A stretch of DNA of 37,656 nucleotides from Temnopleurus reevesii. Its lineage: Eukaryota; Echinodermata; Echinoidea; Temnopleuroida; Temnopleuridae. Below, piece after piece: positions 27,101 through 36,200 of this stretch (its first letter is position 1; each line of letters begins with the position of its first letter). The DNA lies in the NCBI GenBank assembly GCA_036244855.1, contig BQKZ01006073.1:1-37656 (forward strand). Reading direction: 5' to 3'. The notes below the pieces were generated by a model. That model saw only the letters and a list, made by a program, of their open reading frames with translations. It was not told where the DNA came from and did no database searches. The position numbers and the translations under genes are program-made.

Positions 27101-30100
27101 AGAAAGACAAATGGAACCAAATAAAATGATGTGGCATGTTTCTTACTCTTTCAATTTTTTTTTTGCAGTTGATGCCTGCTCGAGTTCCCCCTGTGTGAAT
27201 CAAGGCACCTGCACTACGTATTTGGATAATGAGCTGAACGGGACATCAACCTATAATTGTACCTGTCTGCCTGATTATACTGGGATAAACTGTGAAAGAG
27301 GTAAGGATGATGTTGGTGGTGATGATGGTAATAGTGATGATTATCATGATGATTATGATGATGATGCTGATTGTGATGGAGATGATGGTTGTGATTGAGA
27401 TGATGATAACGATGATGATGGTGGTGGTAGTGATGATGAGAGTGGTGGTTTTATGATGATTATTATGATGAAAATGATGATTGTGGCATTGATGGTGATG
27501 ATGATAGTGAGGATGAAAACGATTTTCATTGTGCTGATGAAGACAATAGTTGTGGTGGTGCTGATGATGGTGATGATAATGATATTGATGATGTTTTTAT
27601 TGATGATGATTGTGATGATAAAGATGATAATGATGATGATAATGATTATGATGCATGATGATTGTACTGATAATGATGATGGTGATGTTGATAGTGATGA
27701 TGGTGATGATGATGATGATGATGATAATATTGATGATGATTGTGGGGATGATGATGATGGTGATGATGGTGATGATGATGATAAAGATGGTGATCTTAAT
27801 GATAATAAGTTTGTTCATTTTAGCATTTACTTTACCAAAGTTCTAGGAATATGTTTATATTCAAGGACTAATTTATTGGCTCGGCTCAATGAGTAGAGCA
27901 TATGCCCCGAGATCAATAGACCATCCTCTGTAGCCCTAGCTGCATAATAGCGAAGAACAAGATGTCAGGAGACGGATAGTACTTGTACCTTGCTTGATAT
28001 TCAACACCTAAAAGATTGATTTGATATGGCCCTGCTCAGCGGCTTAGATTCTGGATTAATTTCTTCAACCAAATATAAGATTTCAGACAATATGAATTTG
28101 AGCCGATTCTTTAAAATATTATCACGGTTATTTACTAAGTAATGTTGTTATGATTATAATTTTGACATGCTCTGAAATAGGATTCCATTAGCCCATCATA
28201 TACAAGGCAGTGTGGATAAAGGGTACTTCTCTACTAAATGCAAACCAATAAAACATAGGAAATCCAAAAAGAGGGCTCTGTGGTAAACAAAAAGGCCATC
28301 AACAGCATTTGCCTTGGGTTGCCTTAGGCTAATTTAAGCCCTGATTTTGATAATTAATATCATTTTTATTAATTTGAAATATATTTTCTTTCTTTTCCAT
28401 ATCAGGTGATGACTGCTTTCTTCAGCCTTGTAGAAACGGTGCTACATGCCAACTGCTAAACCCCATAGGATATGAATGCCTTTGTGTGCTTGGGTATATT
28501 GGAAACCAGTGCGAGATTGGTAAGGATATTTCTGTTCTTTGACTCTTTCAGAGAGAAAAAAATAATTCTGAGAGTAACGGAATTTGGAGAATATAAGTCA
28601 TCAAAGTCTTGATTAGTAGATATTATTATTATCTAGCTTGTAGAATGTGTTCAATTGTATGGGTATATGAGTGAATTTCATTACCAAACACTGTAATTTT
28701 ATCTCCCAAATAGTGAATGGAACCTGCTTGATTTGATGTACAAAATTCGTCAGGAGTGAAGGAGTTTAGGATCAAGAAGAAGAAAAAGAAATGCATTCTT
28801 GTCAGAAAGAGACGTTTGCTGAGCCTCAAAGAGTCATCAGTTTAGTTATTATATTCCAACTTTATATTCTTACAGCTGATTTGGCCATTAGAGCTTTGTG
28901 CATGAAAAAATCAAAGCAATTCACTAACCTTCCTGTATTTAATAACCACCAGTCGTGAATAAAATTTGAGTTGAAATGTGCAAAAAAGCATTCCTCAAGT
29001 CAGAACGAGCACAAGAATGTCGGCATCTTGCAAAGCGCGAACCATCTGTTGATTTACCACAGGAATAATGAATGGCCTCATGCGGAATTAAAGGTAAATA
29101 TTGCTTTCGGCTACTCTCTTTATACTTCATATTCTGTTTTGAACATGCCATTTGTGACTTATTCTATGAATGCCTGAATGTAGACCTAGATATTTGGAAA
29201 GTTTGAGAGGAAATTCCTATTTAAGATTTTGTGTTAGTCTATGTCAGTTTTAATCTTTTGCTACCCTTTGGGAAAATAAACTACCCGACACTTTTCTATT
29301 TTTTGCTGCTGCTAATAATAATAATAATAGATGCAATTTATATAGCACACGGATCCACTCTTCTGAGTGCTCAAGGCGCTTTGCAGTATTATTAACCTGG
29401 CTTTAGCCCGGCAGCCACCGGCGCACTTGGCATTTCGAGGAATAAATATTCCTGCCAGGTACCCATTCAACTCACCTGGGTTGAGTGCAGCACAGTGTGG
29501 ATGAATTTCTTGCAGAAGGGAATTAACGGCATAGGTGGGATTCGAACCTACGACCCTCTGGTTGAAAGGCGAGAGTCATGACCACTACACCACGGCGCCT
29601 TGTTGAGTGTACAACAATATATTACCATGCATTCAAGCCGAAATTAGACTTTAAACAGTTCACCTTTTTAATGCAATTGATTGATCACAGATTATCTACT
29701 TGTAATTGTAGAGCTAACTTTAAAAAATATTGAATTATCAACAAGCCCTATCTGCCCCTTATTTTTTTCTGTGATTGCATGCTTTGCATTCTCGGTAGAG
29801 CTTCCATGGTATATGTAGGTGTTTAATGTTTAATGTTATCATTTTTTGTTGTTGTTGCAGGAAACATACTGAACTGATGCAAAGTGCTATGGATGGAGGT
29901 TGTGGGTTACATGGAATTATGGAGATGGAGGGAACCATTTCCTAAGCAACAGAATCTTGGAAAACTTAGAAAATGAAAAATCAATTGTTATAGGTGTAAA
30001 TTTATTTTCGTATTTGTAATATATTTGCATCAAAACCCAAAGAGTAAAATTACTTGAATCTTGGAGTCAATATGAATTTAAAATATCCTGATACAAACTC

Positions 30101-33100
30101 TTTGAAAAGCATGTATAAACTGCTAAAAGTGAGGTATTAAGTAAGTACATGATAGAGATTAAAACCTATTCCATAATCTATGTTCTTATGAAGAGAATTG
30201 CTTTGGTGTGTATGTTAAATGCATTTATCACATTACCTAACAATTCCTGACAAGTAAGAAAACAGAGAAAAAGAAAATAAATTCTTTCTAAATTAGGATA
30301 ATTCTTTATGATGATCTGTGGAAACCCTTATCAATTAGTTTGTGTAGTAGATTAGATATGAAGAGACTGAAATACCTAAAGAATACTATTCAGGTGAAAA
30401 TGTTGGAGCTGCACAATATGATAGAGATAGTATGTAAATGCTTATTGGACAGACAGACATCACAAAGACATTGATTCAACATTTGTGACATACAGCAGAT
30501 TCATGAAAATTAGTCAGTATAGGTCTGATTTAGTAAGTGTCAACAATTTTACTTGATATTAGAGAGCATTATAATCCATATAAAATGTTATTCAATTAAT
30601 ATAAATGTTTTGATTAGATGCTGTAAAGTTACACAATATAGTTTTTCCATGCTGATCAAGCTTTTACTTTTTAACAATAATTGTACAATGTTTAATAATA
30701 AATTGTCAGTACTAAATAAACCATTGCTGGATTTGAATGGTATGAGTTAGATGGGAAGACATTAAATTCCAACGTTGATAAACATTTTGTAGATTTTGAT
30801 AGATATACTTTTAAATTCATATTTATGTGTATGCTTGAATTTGATATAGTATGAAATACGTGGCAAACTATTAAAAAGCTTTGTAAAAGTTAATTAAAAA
30901 TAAGCATGTTATGACCAAAGAAAACTATGAATAATCTTCTGTTGCATGTATGTATTCCATTTGACTATTCGTCATGAAGTATTTATAGATTGCATTGTAA
31001 CTAAGGGAACCTAAACTATGAAACCTAGCTATGAAAAAGAAGAAAGAAATATCCAGGTAATAAACGATCAAGAATGCCATGCTTTTGAAGCACCAGATTC
31101 TTGCACACTCTCTTTCTCAAATGTGTTATACTCTATTTTCATTGTGTTTTTGTTTTTAGTCACTTTACCTTTAAAACTTTTTATTGAAAACTTTTGGAAG
31201 CTTTTAAGTGTTAAATGTTCCTGTTCTCAAGTGATTTTATTTTGAGAGGTACAAACTTTGGTGATATGGTTACTTTATACACCTACCTTGTGTATAAATA
31301 TGTAAATATATACATGTATTTAACTCCTCTGTATTTTTATTCTCACTGCTTGTATCATCAGTATAATTTTTATTTTTGTATAATATGTAAGGGACTCCAT
31401 CTTTTCCAACACTCGGCACAATGATCGTTATTTGCAAAGTGTTGTATCTGATGTGGTTGGAGTGAAATTGTAGTTATCATTTTTTCAAGTTGACATTGGC
31501 AATGTTGAGTTGACAGTGCTTTTAGGGTTTTTGCATTATATGTTTGATGAGGAAATGCATTTACTTTGTCAAAGATATGTTGTCGGAATGTCCAGGGGGC
31601 TTTGCTAAGACCGTCATAAGAACATCTTGCTAAAATCTCATTTAAATGCATGTTGTACACCCATAATTCCACAATGTCAAATCTGATTTGGAATACCGGT
31701 AGCTTGGAGTAAACAGTACACTATGTTTTGAGCAAAAGTGATTCAGAAAATCAATCAACCTGAGTAAACATATGATGACATTGAATCAACCAAGTTCGAG
31801 TCAAAGCAAATCATGCTACAAGTCACTCTGACTCAGATGGAATTGAAGCCCTGCTTGAGTTGTATTTAATTCAGCGAGCAAGAGTAAGGACTGTTCACAC
31901 GTTCAAAATTTCCATTGCATCTGTAGCTGTTTAGTGTGAATCCCTATCCATGGGATGAAATTTGACTGAATGATGGCTAGGAATGGGGTTACATTCAACA
32001 TGCATTTCAATGAGATGATGGCAAACTTGTTGCTATGTTGGTTCATGCAAAAGTCCCAAATTGCGAGTTGCAAATCATGAACATCCTATTTCTCTTTCTT
32101 ATTTTTAGAGGATTACTGCTTCAGCGACCCTTGCCTGAATGGGGCTGCCTGTGATCTTGAGCCTAACGTCGGCTATACCTGTAACTGTACGGCTGGTTTC
32201 ACTGGGACATTCTGTGGCATTGGTAAGATTTAAAGTTTATATTTCTTGTCCTACTCAGTACTGAAACTGGCCTCTTCCTAACTTAGCCACTGACAATGGG
32301 TGATATACCAAACAATTGTTCACGATATAAAATAGAACACACGTGCATGAATGTCTGTAACCTGAAATGGTTACCCTCACTCACATAAATTGTTTACAGT
32401 GAAAACAGCATAGCGCCATCTGCGATTCTTTAGCTTTTTTAATTTTTATTGTTGCTGTGACGAGAATTTTACTAATATTGGGACAATGCTGATTTGAGGT
32501 TACATTCCTCAATCACTGATCAACTGAACGATGACAAACCATGTTAAAGTCATTTACTCTCTTGAAATAAATTGTAACTTTTAGAGATTGAAGTAACTGT
32601 GTTGGACATTGATCACTTTACAGAAGTCTTAATGTAATGTGAGGCATTGTACAAAACATCTCCCTGGACGTTTTTTTCATCTATTTGTTCTTAAAGTTAT
32701 TAACAGCATAATGAAAGATTTAAGTATGCCATTGACTTTTATACTCATAAAATAATCTTGCTCATTTACAAGAGCTGATACCAGTGATTCTTGAAATAGT
32801 TTTAACTTTGTAGAACACCACCCCACTAAATGTCATCTTCTTTCTAATGGCTACATCTGTAGCTGAGACTCTGTCAAAAGTAATAAAAACTATCATAAAA
32901 TTTCGAAATTAGAAATACATTTATAGGCTACTCCAAATTTGAGCTGTTCTTTCTCTGCATAACCAACTATTTCAATTTCAATTCAGATGGTAATGTGTGA
33001 AGTTGACCTTATACTCAACATATTTATATCATCATCACATTATTATTATCACGTCCTTACTATTGTATCGTATTGGCTGCCAGCTAAAGTCGTATAAATG

Positions 33101-33164
33101 TGATTGAAAACTTCCAGTGCCATAAGTACTGAGAAGATGGATCTGTGTGCTTTATTAGTAATGC

Positions 33165-33204
<40 letters not shown>

Positions 33205-36200
33205 TATTGATATTTTGGTTTTGTTCACAGATGACTATTGTTTTAGTGACCCTTGTCAGAATGGAGCAACTTGTAACCTGCTTCCTAATGGCTATATGTG
33301 TAGCTGCCCCGATGGCTTCCTTGGAACACATTGTGAAAACAGTAAGGAACAAGTTTTTCATTATGCTTGAGGCAGACTGAATTGTAAAAATTTTGAACCA
33401 TCATATTCTCAGCTCTGGCGACAAGTGCTCTGGTCCTAATTTTTCATTTTTTAAATGTGGTTAGGGTTAGTGTTCTCGTAGGATCAATTCTTTAGAATGA
33501 TGTGAAAATTAGGCTTACTTTGAGATTTTCGCCAGAGCAATTGTCTCCTTTGCAAATTTTATGGATTCCATATTATGTATATAGGTATTGAATGATCAGA
33601 CTTGTTCCAACCTTGTTTGATGTTTAATATTCAGAAGAATCAGTAACACCAAACTCATTGGCCCGTATTTTGATGTCAGGTTTAACTTAAACTATAGTTT
33701 AAATATGTGGTTTAAGTATGGGAAGCCAAAAGAGGCTTGAATCTATAACAGTCGATGTTTAATTTACCACCACATTTGGCACTCATAGTATTTAAAACTG
33801 TCTCGGAATAAAAACTTCAATAGTCTTCTACTTTAATAGAGCATGGGAAAAGAGAGCAGTTACCATAAGAATTATACATTATAAATAAAGTTTTGGCACT
33901 TTTGGCTACCCATACTTAAACCACAGATTTAGACCAGGGTTAACATAAACCTCGCTATCGGAATACGGGCCATTATATTTTGTCGCTACACTGCCTACAG
34001 TTGTAATCAGTTCAGATGGTAATGATTGGAGTTGATATCACACATTTCTTATCATGAAAACATCTTTCTTATACATCATTTTTTAGGGATCTTGTATTTT
34101 CATTGATATTGAATGATGTATATAATGTAATATAGCTAATTTTTAACAATTTTGATCCAGCCTTAATACTGGTCAATGAGCAAATTCGATGCAGTATCAA
34201 ACTATAATTTATTGCGATACACAGAGTAACAGATTATTTCTTTTCACAAACTAATGATAATTCTTTCCAATTTGCCTAACATATTCCTACATTTCCATAT
34301 GGTTCAATACCATACAATTTTTATAACATGCCTATTTATGCTGAATTTCTTCAATATTTTTTGTGATAAATAACATTTGCCCATTAATTTCTCTTCCCTT
34401 CCATAGTTGATGCATGTTTCGCAGATCCTTGTTTTAATGGTGCTACTTGCAACACATTGGCAAATGAAGTCATTAACGGAACGACTGGATTCAGATGTAC
34501 TTGTGCACCAGGGTTTACAGAGTTTGACTGTGGAAGAGGTAACAACAATTAATTGATTTTTATTTTTATTTATTTTAACTGATCTATTTATTCATAGATT
34601 GATTGATGTAAATACATTTGAGTCACGTATTGACTGAATTGTACAGAAGGAAAGGATGAAAGGTTTTCAAAGCCAAGTTATTTATAAATTACTGAATAAA
34701 TTGACTTAACGATCTTGTATCCTTTCCTTCTGTATTGATTGATGCATGTTCTGTGTTTATTAATTAATTCATCCATTCATTTGGATATAAAGATCAAATG
34801 GCAGTTAAGTGCATTTTAAATTGAAAATCAAATTTACGTTATGCAGTGTATTTGACACACATTCACAACTTTTGTCACTGCAAAGAAACTGCCTGATGTG
34901 GTCGCATTCATATTCAGTAAGGTACATCATACACCAGCAAAGATATTAATTATATTTGGTGTAAGGCTATAATGAATACCTGTCAGTCCAAATTAAAAAT
35001 ATGAATGCAAATAAGTGAAAGCATTTGAGATTATCCAGAAATAGGTCCTCTGTCCCAACGAACCATTACACTAAGGGGATCGATATAAAAATGACATAAA
35101 GCTTGAATAAGAAAAGATACAAACNATAATAATAATAATAATAATTGCATTTATAAGCGCCTTTTAGTAAGATTCAAAGCGCATTTTAGGGAAGGTTTAG
35201 AGAAAAAAATAAAATGTTATGTTGTGTTCAACAATATTTTTTTAAACAAAAAAATGTAACAAATATGTTCTGTATTTTTTTCCTCTTTTGTCGTCTAGTT
35301 GATGAGTGCTCCACGGCACCGTGTCAGAATGGCGGCGTTTGTTCACTGCGACCAGGATCTGGATACGAGTGTGCTTGTCCTGATCCATACATTGGTGTCA
35401 ACTGTGAAATAGGTATGAACAACATAGAATTAAGCTGCTTTATGGAGTTTTGCTAATTTGTAAGCAGGTTAATTAACAAATATTTTGATCAACTTCTTGT
35501 CCATATTCCAAAGACTATGGCACATGCTAAAAGGATATCATGATTTTTGGTCTTTACTTTTGCATGTGATGTATGAATAGTCGATTGCAAAATGAGTTTG
35601 CATAGCCTGAAGATACTTCAACAAACCACCATTCCAATGAATGCATTTATAAATGGGATATTAGAGGCATGTGATTCATCATCATTCCTCTATAATCGCA
35701 TAACAATTGCCTTGTGATTAATCAGATAATATCAAGGTTTAAGACTGCTCTATAATGTGACCAGCTGAAAAACATGAGTGTTGCGTAAACCAGTCCCTAC
35801 ACTGAGAATTGAATTATTACTGTCCATTATTTTGAATAATTTAAAGACTTTAAAGATGGCACTAAATGGTTGTTTTACCCGGATTCTGACATAGCATATA
35901 GCACAGGCCAAAAATCTTGGCCTGATTAGGGTTAAATCGCATTTTATTACTTTTATACATTGTATTTGAAAACACATTGATTTCATAATAATAAACCACT
36001 GTTTTCATGATTTTTATTCAACAAAATGTTAGTGCAGTATCTTATTCTATTATGAAATCACACCTTTTTATGTTTTTATTGCAATTTAATCAGCATAAGG
36101 TTAAAATGTACTGAGTAATGGATGTTTTTACATTTTTCTCTCTACAGAGGACTTTTGCTTCAGTGATCCATGTCAAAATGGTGCTACATGTAACCTGCTT

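Noticed and set aside
27301..27398. Read-through of EGF17 exon into an acidic GAT-coded tail
   Set aside because: The open frame continues by chance through the GAT repeat, but a consensus GTAAGG donor sits at the position where every other module ends.
29480..29603. Apparent tRNA gene on the minus strand
   Set aside because: A- and B-box are present, but the sequence between and after them does not fold as a complete tRNA and continues into a shared SINE body with an ATT tail.
29861..30290. Possible alternative last exon (acceptor after TTGTTGTTGCAG, a few codons then TGA, AATAAA near 30277)
   Set aside because: It would end the protein soon after EGF18, but it has no domain and AATAAA words are common in this AT-rich DNA. 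RNA junctions from 28519 to 29861 would be needed to accept it.
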